64,000 nt of DNA from an uncultured SAR86 cluster bacterium (lineage in GTDB: Bacteria; Pseudomonadota; Gammaproteobacteria; Magnimaribacterales; AG-339-G14): the NCBI GenBank assembly GCA_902616715.1, contig CACMTR010000001.1, forward strand, positions 248,001 through 312,000, written 5' to 3'. Positions within the stretch are counted from its first letter, which is position 1. The number at the start of each line of letters is the position of its first letter. Shown one piece after another: positions 51,969 through 61,404 of this stretch. The position numbers were made by a program, and so were the translations under genes. Below the pieces are notes generated by a model that was not told the origin of the DNA, did not search any database, and saw only the letters and a list, made by a program, of their open reading frames with translations.

Positions 51969-53408
51969 TCAAATTAAATACGGAATAAAGAAATAAGCTA
52001 AAAGAAAAAGAAATACAATACTCACTAAATTAATAAATATTCCCGCTCTCACCATTTTTTGAATTGGTATGAGTCCAGATGCATAGACAATAGAATTAGG
52101 TGGTGTAGCTACCGGTAGCATAAATGCACAACTCGCTGATAAAGTTAATGGAAGAATTAATAACATAGGATCTATACCTAAATTGACACCTACACTTGCA
52201 ACGACAGGCAAAAAAGTAACTGTGGTAGTCAAGTTGCTTGTTAATTCTGTTAAAAGAATGACCATTGTGATTACGATCAATAAAACAACGAAAAAGTAAG
52301 TTTCAGATGGTATTAAAGATGCCAGCCAAAGAGCTAACCCTGAATCATTTACAACGTAAGCAAGCGCCATTCCTCCTCCAAAAAGGAAAATTAAACCCCA
52401 AGGAAATCCACTTTGAGTATCGTCCCAATTCAAGAGCTTATCTTGTTTATTCTTTTGGCTAATGAAGAATAGGGAAATACCGCCCATCATTGCGATTACA
52501 GAGTCATCAAGTAATGATAATCCTGGTAAATCATCTAAAAGTTGTCTAAAAATCCAACAGAAGGCAGTGAAAGAAAAAACCATTACAACTTTTTTTTCTT
52601 CATTAGACATTGATCCAAGTTCATTAAGCATAGACTCTAATTCCCTTTTTGAAGCAGGCGAGGCCTTAAAATTTACGGGATAAATAAATTTTGTTAATAA
52701 AAACCAAACCAAGGGGCCTAAAATTAAAGTTACTGGAAGACCAAAAGATATCCAACTAGCAAATCCTATATCTTTGTCAAAATTATCATTAGCAAATTGA
52801 ATAAGCACTCCATTAGGAGATGTGCCTATTGGAGTCGCAATACCACCAAGAGATGCACTGTATGCAATTCCTAATAACAAGCAGAGTTGAAAATTATAAG
52901 ATTGATCTTTATCAATTTCTTTAACCGTGTCTGTAATTACTTTGATTACGGAAATTGCAACCGGTAAAAGCATAATTGCGGTAGAAGTGTTCATGACCCA
53001 CATACTTAATAAAGCACTAGCCAACATGAAAGAAGCAATAATGTTATTAGCATTTAAGCCGCTCAATCTAAGAATATTCAAAGCTACTCTTTTATGCAGC
53101 CCCCATTTTTGAATTGCTATGGCAATAATAAAACCCCCTGCAAATAAAAATTGAACTTTATTCATATATTCCTTGCTGATAATTCCTATTTCTATTACCC
53201 CTAAAAGCGGAAATAAAATCAGTGGCATTAGGGCAGTAACCTGTAAAGGTAAAGATTCAAATGCCCACCAAACTCCCATCAAAGAGAATACAGCAAGAGT
53301 AAGTCTGCCCTCAGTAGACAATCCATCTGGATTTGGGATGAAAAGTATTAAGAAAAAAAGTGATAAACCTATCCAAAAGCCTATAGATTTTATATTCAAA
53401 GAATTCAT
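51969..53408 (-). CDS. SLC13/DASS family anion:sodium symporter
   Basis: A 479-residue membrane protein with about 11-12 segments. WVMNTSTAIMLLPVAISV and the second-repeat SNLTTTVTFLPVVA are the paired SNT-type substrate/Na+ motifs, and LPLTLSASCAFMLPVATPPNSIVYASG is the DASS signature. The family imports dicarboxylates, citrate or sulfate with sodium, suited to seawater. The exact substrate is not readable. It diverges from gpsA with a 54-bp gap. Confidence 0.9.
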   Translation of the reverse strand: MNSLNIKSIGFWIGLSLFFLILFIPNPDGLSTEGRLTLAVFSLMGVWWAFESLPLQVTALMPLILFPLLGVIEIGIISKEYMNKVQFLFAGGFIIAIAIQKWGLHKRVALNILRLSGLNANNIIASFMLASALLSMWVMNTSTAIMLLPVAISVIKVITDTVKEIDKDQSYNFQLCLLLGIAYSASLGGIATPIGTSPNGVLIQFANDNFDKDIGFASWISFGLPVTLILGPLVWFLLTKFIYPVNFKASPASKRELESMLNELGSMSNEEKKVVMVFSFTAFCWIFRQLLDDLPGLSLLDDSVIAMMGGISLFFISQKNKQDKLLNWDDTQSGFPWGLIFLFGGGMALAYVVNDSGLALWLASLIPSETYFFVVLLIVITMVILLTELTSNLTTTVTFLPVVASVGVNLGIDPMLLILPLTLSASCAFMLPVATPPNSIVYASGLIPIQKMVRAGIFINLVSIVFLFLLAYFFIPYLI

Positions 53409-53462
53409 AATAAATTTTAAGATAAACTATAATTTTTTTTCTTAAGAAAGAATACAATTTTT

Positions 53463-54464
53463 ATGAAATCAAAGTTTTCTATATTGGGAGCTGGCTCGTG
53501 GGGAACGGTTTTAGCTAATCTATTAGCCACCAATGGACACGAATGTTTATTACATACTAGAAATCAAAAAGTTCATGATTCAATTAGCCTAAAAAATATC
53601 AATGAAGTTTATCATCCCAAATTTAGAATTCATGAAAATGTAAAAATTACAAAAAATTTACAAGAATTTAGTTCTTTTTCTGATATTTGGGTCATTGCAA
53701 TCCCTTCAAAAAAAATACCCTTTTTGATGGAAGATATAGATCCAAAAGTTTTGCTTAAAAAAGAATTCATTATTGCTTCTAAAGGAATTGATAAAAAATC
53801 TTTTTCTACTATGTCCGAAGTTCTAAAAAAAGAATTTGCAGTAAATTCTAAAGATACTTTTGTTTTATCAGGTCCAAATCTTGCAAAAGAAGTTTTAGAA
53901 GGACAAACATCTGCATCTGTCCTGGCAGGAGATAATTTAAAAAGGACAGAAGAATTATCAAATTTTTTTAATAACTCCTCATTTAAAGTTTTTATTTCTC
54001 AAGATAAAAAAGGAGTCGAATTGTCTGGATCTTTGAAAAACGTCTACGCCATTTCTGCAGGATTAGCCGATGGATTAGGTAGTAAGTTTAATACCAAAGC
54101 AATGATTTTAACCAGAAGCCTTCATGAAATGTCTGAATTATTTAGATCACTGGATGCAAATCCAGAAACACTTCTTGGATTAGCAGGAGTGGGAGATTTA
54201 ATTGCAACTTCTAGTTCATCTGACAGCAGAAATTACTCATTTGGGTTCAATCTTGGAAAAGGGGATGATGTTGAAACTTCACTAAAAAAAGTTAATCAAG
54301 TTGTAGAAGGAATAAATACTCTAGAAATGGTTTTTAAGAAGAAGAACGATTTAAATCTTACAATGCCTATAATAGATATTCTATACAGAATAATTTTTGA
54401 AGGAGGAAATGCGCAAGATTGTTTTGCAGATATTCTTATTGAGGGGGATAATATAGATAGTTAA
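53463..54464 (+). CDS. gpsA: Glycerol-3-phosphate dehydrogenase [NAD(P)+]
   Basis: Makes sn-glycerol-3-phosphate for phospholipids. 333 residues. ILGAGSWGTVLANLLATNGHE is the Rossmann loop, FIIASKGIDKK and FVLSGPNLAKEVLEG are conserved, GSLKNVYAISAGLADGLG holds the catalytic Lys, and LLGLAGVGDLIATSSS plus SRNYSFGFNLGKG follow. Start of a plus-strand run with DUF4389. Confidence 0.95.
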   Translation: MKSKFSILGAGSWGTVLANLLATNGHECLLHTRNQKVHDSISLKNINEVYHPKFRIHENVKITKNLQEFSSFSDIWVIAIPSKKIPFLMEDIDPKVLLKKEFIIASKGIDKKSFSTMSEVLKKEFAVNSKDTFVLSGPNLAKEVLEGQTSASVLAGDNLKRTEELSNFFNNSSFKVFISQDKKGVELSGSLKNVYAISAGLADGLGSKFNTKAMILTRSLHEMSELFRSLDANPETLLGLAGVGDLIATSSSSDSRNYSFGFNLGKGDDVETSLKKVNQVVEGINTLEMVFKKKNDLNLTMPIIDILYRIIFEGGNAQDCFADILIEGDNIDS

Positions 54465-54466
54465 TT

Positions 54467-54790
54467 ATGTCTAATACTAAAAATAAAGAAAATCAATCTG
54501 ATCAGGTAGTTTCTGTTAACCCAGAGGTTGTCGTAGAAAATATTAAGGAGACCTCTATATGGCTAAGGTTAGTTCTAGTTATAATTTTTTTATTTGTTTT
54601 CACTTTTACAGACATCATCCTATGGTTAATAGCTGGAGTTCAATTTTTGTTTACAATTTTTACAAAAAAACCTAATGAAAATTTATTGGGTCTATCTGTT
54701 AAGATTAGAAAATATTTAAGTCAGATAATTGACTTTGTCACTTACAGTTCAGATTTAAAACCTTTTCCTTTTAGCCCATTTCCAGATTGA
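54467..54790 (+). CDS. DUF4389 domain membrane protein
   Basis: A 107-residue protein with one or two membrane segments (WLRLVLVIIFLFVFTFTDIILWLIAGVQFLF) and the conserved DUF4389 tail LSVKIRKYLSQIIDFVTYSSDLKPFPFSPFP. Function unknown. It follows gpsA by 2 bp, so it is in the same transcript. Confidence 0.82.
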   Translation: MSNTKNKENQSDQVVSVNPEVVVENIKETSIWLRLVLVIIFLFVFTFTDIILWLIAGVQFLFTIFTKKPNENLLGLSVKIRKYLSQIIDFVTYSSDLKPFPFSPFPD

Positions 54791-54868
54791 TAAATATTTA
54801 TACCCTAATAAGAAAAGAAGTAAAATTTAGGAAAACTTTAAACAATCTGTTAAATTACGGTCTTTATT

Positions 54869-55468
54869 ATGAAAAAAAGTGAAAAAATTATAAATTTCAG
54901 ACCTTCTAGAGAACAAGCTATGGAGGCAGTCAAAACTCTTTTAGCTTACACTGGCGATGATCCATCAAGAGAGGGATTGGTTGATACTCCCAAAAGAGTT
55001 ATTAAAGCATACGATGAGTTTTTTGCGGGATATAAAGAAGACCCTGTTGAAGTTTTATCCAGAACTTTTGAACAAGTAGAAGGATATGACGAAATGGTAA
55101 TTGTAAAAGGGATAAGAGTAGAGTCTCATTGTGAACATCATATGGTTCCAATTATTGGAGTAGCTCATGTTGGGTATATACCTAACAAGAAAGTCGTTGG
55201 GATTAGTAAGCTTGCAAGAATGGTAGATCTATTCGGTAAAAGGCTTCAAACACAGGAAACAATGACTGCTCAAATAGCAGACACAATAGAGAAAGTTTTA
55301 AATCCAAAAGGGGTAGCTGTTGTTATCGATGCTGCTCATATGTGTATGACTACTCGAGGTATTCACAAAACCGAAACTAGCACCGTTACAAGTAGAATGC
55401 TGGGTACTTTCAGAAAAAATGCAAACACTCGAGCTGAGTTTATGAACTTAATAAGTTCAGATAACTAA
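54869..55468 (+). CDS. folE: GTP cyclohydrolase I
   Basis: First step of folate synthesis. 199 residues. [43 protein letters not shown] (Zn Cys and His), [22 protein letters not shown] and [11 protein letters not shown] (second Zn Cys) are complete. Maf follows after 1 bp. The 78-bp gap before it is AT-rich and probably holds its promoter. Confidence 0.95.
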   Translation: MKKSEKIINFRPSREQAMEAVKTLLAYTGDDPSREGLVDTPKRVIKAYDEFFAGYKEDPVEVLSRTFEQVEGYDEMVIVKGIRVESHCEHHMVPIIGVAHVGYIPNKKVVGISKLARMVDLFGKRLQTQETMTAQIADTIEKVLNPKGVAVVIDAAHMCMTTRGIHKTETSTVTSRMLGTFRKNANTRAEFMNLISSDN

Positions 55469-55469
55469 T

Positions 55470-56078
55470 TTGTCATTAGAAAATAAAACACTTAACAAAC
55501 CCTTAATATTTGCAACTGGTTCTTCTATCAGAAAAGATATTGCTAAATCTTTTGGAATAAATTGTGATTTTATAAAATCCGAAGTAGACGAGGAATTAAT
55601 TAAGTTAAATTTTCAAGGAAATAAGTTTCATGAACTGGCTATTCAGTTGGCAACAGAAAAATCACTTACCATTAGCGATCAATACAAAGACTACTATGTA
55701 GTTGGCGTTGATCAGGTTTGTTGTATTAATAATGAAATACTTAATAAGCCTGGAAACAAAGAAAATGCAATTTTTTCTTTAAAAAAACTTTCTGGTGTTA
55801 CTCATTATCAAAATTGTGGAATGGCTATTTGTTTAAATGGGAAGATAGTATGGCAGTCATTTGCGATTGCTGAATTAACCATGAAACCATTATCTCTGGA
55901 TCAAATTGAGGAGTACGTTGAATTAGACAAACCTTTTAATTGTAGTGGTAGTTACAAATTTGAGTCCCATGGAAAAGATTTGTTTTCAAATGTAAAAGGA
56001 TCTGAATATACTATCCAAGGATTAGATATAGACCAATTACTAGACATACTCATCGAAGAAGGCATCATTAACGAATGA
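55470..56078 (+). CDS. Maf family nucleotide pyrophosphatase (divergent)
   Basis: A 202-residue protein starting at TTG. FATGSSIRKDIAKSFG takes the place of the usual A-S-x-S-x-R block, VVGVDQVCCINNEILNKPGN the D-Q/T-V block, and LSGVTHYQNCGMAICLN the substrate loop. Maf proteins hydrolyse non-canonical nucleoside triphosphates. The first motif is looser than usual, so the exact subfamily (m7GTP or dTTP/UTP type) is open. It overlaps the following SDR by 4 bp. Confidence 0.85.
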   Translation: MSLENKTLNKPLIFATGSSIRKDIAKSFGINCDFIKSEVDEELIKLNFQGNKFHELAIQLATEKSLTISDQYKDYYVVGVDQVCCINNEILNKPGNKENAIFSLKKLSGVTHYQNCGMAICLNGKIVWQSFAIAELTMKPLSLDQIEEYVELDKPFNCSGSYKFESHGKDLFSNVKGSEYTIQGLDIDQLLDILIEEGIINE

Positions 56079-56977
56079 AAGATTTTAAAAATAAAGTTGC
56101 AGTGATTACCGGAGCAGGTTCTGGAATGGGAAGAGAACTTGCAATTGAATTAGCTTCTGCTGGTGCGAATATCGCTTTAGTAGAGGTAAATGAAGAAACG
56201 CTAAACGAAACGGCAGATTTTCTCAAAAAATATAACGTAGGTGTTTCAAAACATGTAGTTGATGTTGGTAATAAACAAGCCATATTCGATCTTCCTGAAA
56301 AAGTTATAGAGGAACATGGTTCAGTCGATATGGTTTTCAATAATGCTGGAGTAGCATTATCTTCAACAGTTGAAGAATCTACAGACGAAGATTGGGAATG
56401 GGGATTAGGCATTCTTCTTCATGGCGTTATCAACGGTACCAGAGCGTTCTTGCCTCATTTAAAAAATAGACCTGAAGCAGCTATTGTAAATACCTCCTCT
56501 ATCTTTGGATTATTAAGTGTACCCAGTCAATCAATTTATCATGTTGGTAAATATGGAGTGAGAGGATTTACTGAAAGTTTGGCTTTAGAAATGAAAATGG
56601 AAAAATCTAATGTCGAGGTATATTCAGTTCATCCGGGTCATATTGGTACTAACATTGCAAATATTGGAGCGAAAAATGGAAAATTTGAGTTTGATCCAGA
56701 CTCTCAAGAAGACGGTCCAAATATTTTTGGAAATAAAGCAAAAACTATAGAGGAAGCAGGTCAATTATTCAAAGATAAAGCACCAATTAATGCAAACACT
56801 GCAGCAAAGATTATTTTAAAAAATATCAAAAAAAAGAATAAAAGAATTTTAGTAGGAGCCGACGCTCATGCATATGATTTAATTCAAAGGCTATTTCCAA
56901 AATGGTATATTTATCTTTTGCCCTTTGTATTTCTCATCAGAAGATTATTTCCAATGGACAAACCTTTGGACAGGTAG
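56075..56977 (+). CDS. Short-chain dehydrogenase/reductase (SDR) with C-terminal extension
   Basis: A 300-residue SDR. VAVITGAGSGMGRELAIELA is the cofactor loop, VFNNAGVAL and SIYHVGKYGVRGF (Tyr-x3-Lys) the catalytic parts. The C-terminal 45 residues are basic and hydrophobic (WYIYLLPFVFLIRRLFP), suggesting membrane association. Acyl-chain, sterol or retinol-like substrates are typical for this subgroup. It ends at the base before the end of the convergent ketosynthase. Confidence 0.88.
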   Translation: MKDFKNKVAVITGAGSGMGRELAIELASAGANIALVEVNEETLNETADFLKKYNVGVSKHVVDVGNKQAIFDLPEKVIEEHGSVDMVFNNAGVALSSTVEESTDEDWEWGLGILLHGVINGTRAFLPHLKNRPEAAIVNTSSIFGLLSVPSQSIYHVGKYGVRGFTESLALEMKMEKSNVEVYSVHPGHIGTNIANIGAKNGKFEFDPDSQEDGPNIFGNKAKTIEEAGQLFKDKAPINANTAAKIILKNIKKKNKRILVGADAHAYDLIQRLFPKWYIYLLPFVFLIRRLFPMDKPLDR

Positions 56978-58633
56978 TTACATTTCAATTTTTGGATAAT
57001 CTTTTAACTTAATATAATTTTCGGAAATCTCTATATCTTTTTCAGGGTCTAAAAGTTCTTCATTTGCTCTATATAAAAGATCAAAATCTCCTAAGAGACA
57101 TTTTTTATGATAATTGAGTCTATTATTTTCATTAATTTCTAAAGATTTTTTATACGTGGTAATTTCACTTTTAGTAAATATTTTGGGAAGTAAAGATTTA
57201 ACAAAATTTGGGTTATAAATACTCGCAGTTGCATTATTACCACCAAAACCTTTTGCGTTTAGAAAGAAAGCATCTAAATCTTGAATATTTATATCTTCGT
57301 TCTGCATACAAAAATCTAAATTTTTAGTTACAACGTCGTCAGCGAGCTTAGGTGTTGAAGTAAGACCAGGAATTATTCCATGACAAAATATACCCAATGC
57401 ACAAGATAATTGATCACCGCCCGCAGGACCCATTGTGTGACCAAGGTAACCTTTTAAACCAGTTACTTTAAGATTTTTCATATTTAATGACGTAGCACAT
57501 TTACTTAACACGTCAGATTCGGTACTTCTATTCTGAAAAGTACCTGTTCCATGAGCAATAACACAAGTTTCCTTATTATCAGAATGATCTTTTTTATATT
57601 TTGAAAATGCTTGAGCCATAGTTATGTAATTTCCAATTCCTGGGGAACTAATTGATTTTTTTATTCCGTCAGAGTTTATGAATACATCTGGGACTGCACA
57701 TAAAATATCTGCTCCTATTTTTACTGCAAATTCCAAAGAGGTTACAATTGCAAATTGTGAAGATTCACCTAACACCAAACCGCAATTATCTCCAAAAGGG
57801 CGACAAGCTTTAGAAAAATCGACGGTGCCAGTCATCTCACCGTGTCTTTCTTGCATGGCAATTATTTTTTTATCATCTGCAATGCCAGTAGTCGCAAAAA
57901 AACCATCTGTCACTTCTGGATTTATGGGTGCTTCGGCTGAACCTATTACAGCGAAATCTATTTCATTTGATTTAATTAAGTTTGTTGCAGCATTTAAGTT
58001 GTAGAAAAAAGTTGCACAAGCTCCAGCAACTTGACCACTTTTGCCGACAGATCCTAAAATGTAAGCGTTGATAAAGTCCGCTGACATTTCAATTAATGAC
58101 ATTGAAAGATGTTTGGAACTAGCTCTTTTATTTTGTAATCTTGATTGCATCAAGCCTCCTAAACCTTTTTCGTCTAATTGACCAATCGCAGGCCCTGCAA
58201 AAACTGCCACCCTATTTGGATCAAGTAAAGGCTGTATTTCATTTTGCCAATCGATACCTAAGTTATATAAAGCATCATTAACCCCAAAGACTGTCATCTT
58301 TATTCCTTTAGGATGTTGGCGAGAGTTATATAAATTATCAATTTCATAAAAATCTGGTAATTTTGCTCCTGCATTTACTCCTATTTGATCGGTCATTAGA
58401 CCAGAAGGATCCAGAGTTTTATCAATCTGCCTTATTAAAGTAGCAGCAAGAATTTCTTCTTCGGATTTAGTTTCTTTTGAAAGAGACATAAGGTCTTTTA
58501 AAACTTCGCTTTTATCAGTATCGGATAGACTTTCATAGATTAATCTTTTGTATCCAATATTGCCGGAAGTACGACCTGCCGAATTCAATCCCCCCATCGA
58601 ACAAATGACTGGAAGTTTTTTTAGATTTTTCAT
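56978..58633 (-). CDS. Beta-ketoacyl-ACP synthase, FabY-like
   Basis: A 551-residue thiolase-fold condensing enzyme, larger than FabB or FabF (about 410). Active-site Cys is in SGQVAGACATFFYNLNA (about 206-212), with His in AHGTGTFQNRSTESD and GLKGYLGHTMGPAGGD. The start LPVICSMGGLNSAGRTSGNIGYKRL and the C-terminal extension beyond the core resemble Pseudomonas FabY, which starts fatty acid synthesis from acetyl-CoA and malonyl-ACP. FabY assignment is by recall of the pattern. It stands alone on the minus strand. Confidence 0.78.
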   Translation of the reverse strand: MKNLKKLPVICSMGGLNSAGRTSGNIGYKRLIYESLSDTDKSEVLKDLMSLSKETKSEEEILAATLIRQIDKTLDPSGLMTDQIGVNAGAKLPDFYEIDNLYNSRQHPKGIKMTVFGVNDALYNLGIDWQNEIQPLLDPNRVAVFAGPAIGQLDEKGLGGLMQSRLQNKRASSKHLSMSLIEMSADFINAYILGSVGKSGQVAGACATFFYNLNAATNLIKSNEIDFAVIGSAEAPINPEVTDGFFATTGIADDKKIIAMQERHGEMTGTVDFSKACRPFGDNCGLVLGESSQFAIVTSLEFAVKIGADILCAVPDVFINSDGIKKSISSPGIGNYITMAQAFSKYKKDHSDNKETCVIAHGTGTFQNRSTESDVLSKCATSLNMKNLKVTGLKGYLGHTMGPAGGDQLSCALGIFCHGIIPGLTSTPKLADDVVTKNLDFCMQNEDINIQDLDAFFLNAKGFGGNNATASIYNPNFVKSLLPKIFTKSEITTYKKSLEINENNRLNYHKKCLLGDFDLLYRANEELLDPEKDIEISENYIKLKDYPKIEM

Positions 58634-58685
58634 TGTTAATTTCGATCAGATAGTATTAATATTTTATATCAATTAAGGAGAAAAA

Positions 58686-60227
58686 ATGCACCCGGGAGTA
58701 AATGGACCAAAGTTTAAGGATAAACCAGCAATAATTATGGCTGGAAGTGGCGAAATAGTAACTCACCAAGAACTAAATGAAATATCTAACCAGATGGCTC
58801 ATCTGTTTAGATCTCTAGATTTGAATCCTGGAGATAGTATGGCTTTTATGATGGAAAATCATAAATATTTCTTTCCTATTGCAGCCGCAGCCTACAGAAG
58901 CGGTTTACGTTACACCGCGATAAGTTGGAGATTACAACCAGAGGAAGTTGAATATATTGTTAAAGATTGTGGAGCTAAAGTTTTTATTACTTCTAATTTT
59001 TTGGAAGAAAATGCTGCCTTGTTAACTCCTTTACTAAAAGATGTTCACAAATTTATGGTTGATGGAGGTAATGAGGACTATAAATCTCTTGAAGAAGCTA
59101 TTTCTAAATTTCCTATACACGCAATTGATGACGAATGTCAGGGTTCCTCTATGTTGTATTCTTCAGGTACAACAGGCAAACCAAAAGGAGTCAGCAGAGA
59201 AATCGCTCTCAATCCTTTACCTTATACTGCAGAAGATGAAGATTTAGGATTAACTAGGGTAGTAGAGGGGATGTATGGTGCTAATTCTGATTCAATATAC
59301 TTGTCTCCAGCTCCGCTTTATCATTCGGCACCACTAGGATTTAACACCGGATTTCAAGCATTAGGAGCTACTTCTGTTGTCATGGAAAAATTTGATCCTG
59401 AGGTCGCTTTGAAATTAATAGAAGAATACAAAATAACTCACTCTCAATGGGTTCCAACAATGTTTGTAAGGTTTTTAAAAAGTGATCCATCAATTTTTAA
59501 TAAGTATGATTTAAGTTCTCATAAAGTTGCTATTCATGCAGCTGCTCCTTGTCCGGTAGAAGTTAAAGAAAAGATGATTAATTGGTGGGGACCAATTATT
59601 CACGAGTATTATGCTGGAACCGAATTTAATGGTTTTGTGGCTTGTAATTCTGAAGAGTGGCTAAAACATAAAGGAACAGTAGGTAAATCTTTATTGGGAC
59701 CAATCCATATTTTAGACGACGACGGAAATGAGGTTCCAAAAGGGGAGGAAGGTACTATTTATTTTGAAGGACCAACGTCACAAAGTTTTACGTACCATAA
59801 CGACCCAGAAAAAACTAAAGGTTCAAGGTCTAAACAAGGATATTCTACCTTGGGAGACGTCGGTTATTTAGACGATGATGATTATTTATATTTAACAGAT
59901 CGTAAAGCTTTCATGATTATATCTGGAGGAGTAAATATTTATCCTAAAGAAACAGAGGATGTATTAGTAATGCATCCTAAAGTTGCTGATGTTGCTGTTT
60001 TTGGAGTTCCAAATGAAGAAATGGGAGAAGAAGTAAAAGCTGTCGTGCAGCCAGTAAATATGAGTGAAATTGATAACAATCTTGAACAAGAATTGATGTC
60101 TTATTGTCGAGAAAAAATCTCTCATGTTAAATGTCCTAAATCCATAGATTTCAAACCAGAGCTACCTCGTCATCCTACAGGTAAATTATATAAAAGACTT
60201 TTGAAAAACGAATACTGGGATAAGTAA
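58686..60227 (+). CDS. AMP-dependent acyl-CoA synthetase
   Basis: A 513-residue adenylate-forming enzyme. SMLYSSGTTGKPKGVSRE is the P-loop (about 155-172), HEYYAGTEFNGF the A5 motif, YSTLGDVGYLDDDDYLYLTDR the ADP-hinge block, and HPTGKLYKRLLK holds the catalytic Lys. It activates a carboxylic acid to its CoA ester; chain type is unknown. AAGGAG lies 5-6 nt before the ATG. It converges on folD with 2 bp between stops. Confidence 0.92.
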   Translation: MHPGVNGPKFKDKPAIIMAGSGEIVTHQELNEISNQMAHLFRSLDLNPGDSMAFMMENHKYFFPIAAAAYRSGLRYTAISWRLQPEEVEYIVKDCGAKVFITSNFLEENAALLTPLLKDVHKFMVDGGNEDYKSLEEAISKFPIHAIDDECQGSSMLYSSGTTGKPKGVSREIALNPLPYTAEDEDLGLTRVVEGMYGANSDSIYLSPAPLYHSAPLGFNTGFQALGATSVVMEKFDPEVALKLIEEYKITHSQWVPTMFVRFLKSDPSIFNKYDLSSHKVAIHAAAPCPVEVKEKMINWWGPIIHEYYAGTEFNGFVACNSEEWLKHKGTVGKSLLGPIHILDDDGNEVPKGEEGTIYFEGPTSQSFTYHNDPEKTKGSRSKQGYSTLGDVGYLDDDDYLYLTDRKAFMIISGGVNIYPKETEDVLVMHPKVADVAVFGVPNEEMGEEVKAVVQPVNMSEIDNNLEQELMSYCREKISHVKCPKSIDFKPELPRHPTGKLYKRLLKNEYWDK

Positions 60228-60229
60228 AT

Positions 60230-61069
60230 CTATTTTAGACTTTGCTCACAGCTTTCAATAGTTTGTAAAATTAAAGTATTAATTGTCATCGGTCCAACAC
60301 CACCTGGTACTGGAGTGTAAGCTTCACATCTATTAATAATTGATTCTAATTCAATGTCTCCACACTTTTCTGGATGATAACCAGCATCAATTACTACAGC
60401 TTCATTTTTAATCCAATCTCCTTTTATGAATTTTGGAATGCCTACCGCACCCACAATTATATCTGCATCGCCTATTTTACTTTTAAGATTCTGCGTCTTT
60501 GAATGGCATATCGTAACAGTACAATTTCTATTCAATAACATCATTGCCATTGGTTTTCCAAGAATAGGACTTCTACCAACAACTACGGCAGATTTTCCCT
60601 CCAATTCTATTTTGTATTCGTCTAATAACCTCATAATTCCATAGGGTGTACAAGAACCAAATACTCTTTCTTGCATACTCATTTTCCCAAAACCCAAACT
60701 AGTAACACCATCCACATCTTTTTCAATTTTTATAGTATCGAAACATTTTCTTTCATCTATTTGACTTGGCACAGGATGTTGAAGAAGTATTCCGTGAACA
60801 TCTTTATTGTCATTCAGAACATTAATTTGGTTTATTAATTCTTCTGTTGAGGTTGTTTCTGGTAACTCTATTTTGAGTGATTCCATACCAATACGCCTAC
60901 AAGCATTACCTTTCATATTAACGTAAGTTGCAGAGGCAGGATTATCGCCTACCAAAATGGTTGCAAGTATCGGAGAAGAGCCAGTTTTCTTCTTAATAAC
61001 AGAGACTCTTTTTACAAAATCCTTTTCAGATTTTTCAGATAATTTTTTTCCGTCTAGTACTATAGCCAT
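60230..61069 (-). CDS. folD: Bifunctional methylenetetrahydrofolate dehydrogenase/cyclohydrolase
   Basis: Provides 10-formyl-THF for PurN and fMet-tRNA. 279 residues. [22 protein letters not shown] (Tyr/Lys active-site pair), [43 protein letters not shown] and [15 protein letters not shown] are the family blocks. folD next to a tRNA cluster and tig-clpP-clpX matches Pseudomonas-type gene order. Confidence 0.95.
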   Translation of the reverse strand: MAIVLDGKKLSEKSEKDFVKRVSVIKKKTGSSPILATILVGDNPASATYVNMKGNACRRIGMESLKIELPETTSTEELINQINVLNDNKDVHGILLQHPVPSQIDERKCFDTIKIEKDVDGVTSLGFGKMSMQERVFGSCTPYGIMRLLDEYKIELEGKSAVVVGRSPILGKPMAMMLLNRNCTVTICHSKTQNLKSKIGDADIIVGAVGIPKFIKGDWIKNEAVVIDAGYHPEKCGDIELESIINRCEAYTPVPGGVGPMTINTLILQTIESCEQSLK

Positions 61070-61109
61070 AGTTATTTGATATCATAGCATCCTTCATTTC
61101 TTTATTTAA

Positions 61110-61186
61110 CGGGGTGTAGCGCAGTCTGGTAGCGCGCCTGCTTTGGGAGCAGGATGTCGGGGGTTCAAATCCCTCCACCCCGACCA
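61110..61186 (+). tRNA. tRNA-Pro (anticodon TGG)
   Basis: A 77-nt tRNA. Acceptor CGGGGTG pairs with CACCCCG, anticodon stem CCTGC/GCAGG encloses TTTGGGA, T-arm GGGGGTTCAAATCCCTC. Discriminator A, CCA encoded. First gene of the folD-tig tRNA cluster. Confidence 0.97.
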
Positions 61187-61261
61187 TTTAATTAGGCATT
61201 TATGTGTGTTAAATTTAACCTAATCATTAACTATGATTTTTCAGGGAAGAGAAGATAAGAA

Positions 61262-61348
61262 CTCCCGGTTTCTAAACGGTAGAATTCTTATTTTTATGCA
61301 TGGATGCAGATAAATAAGTTACAGGTTCGACTCCTGACCGGGAGTCCT
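61262..61348 (+). ncRNA. tRNA-like element: diverged tRNA-Arg copy without an anticodon arm
   Basis: Lies between tRNA-Pro and tRNA-Arg(TCT). Its ends, CTCCCGG and CCGGGAG, pair perfectly (9 bp with flanking bases). The T-arm CAGGTTCGACTCCTG and 3' end match tRNA-Arg(TCT) at 23 of 28 positions. The D-stem TCTA/TAGA keeps pairing with two base pairs changed relative to the Arg GCTC/GAGC. In place of the anticodon arm is one long hairpin (CTTATTT/AAATAAG topped by TGCA-TGGA-TGCA). The CCA is replaced by CCT, while the other eight tRNAs encode CCA. It could be a pseudogene, but the conserved pairing suggests a retained structured RNA. A TATGAT -10-like hexamer sits at 61232. Confidence 0.5.
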
Positions 61349-61404
61349 AGAACTAACTCACAACAAGACTAATCAAATCCTTTTATATAGAATAAGCACA
61401 TATT

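Noticed and set aside
61262-61348. Selenocysteine tRNA or a class II tRNA with long variable arm
   Set aside because: The 9+4 acceptor/T-stem pairing recalls tRNA-Sec, but no TCA anticodon in a 7-nt loop and no separate variable arm can be drawn.
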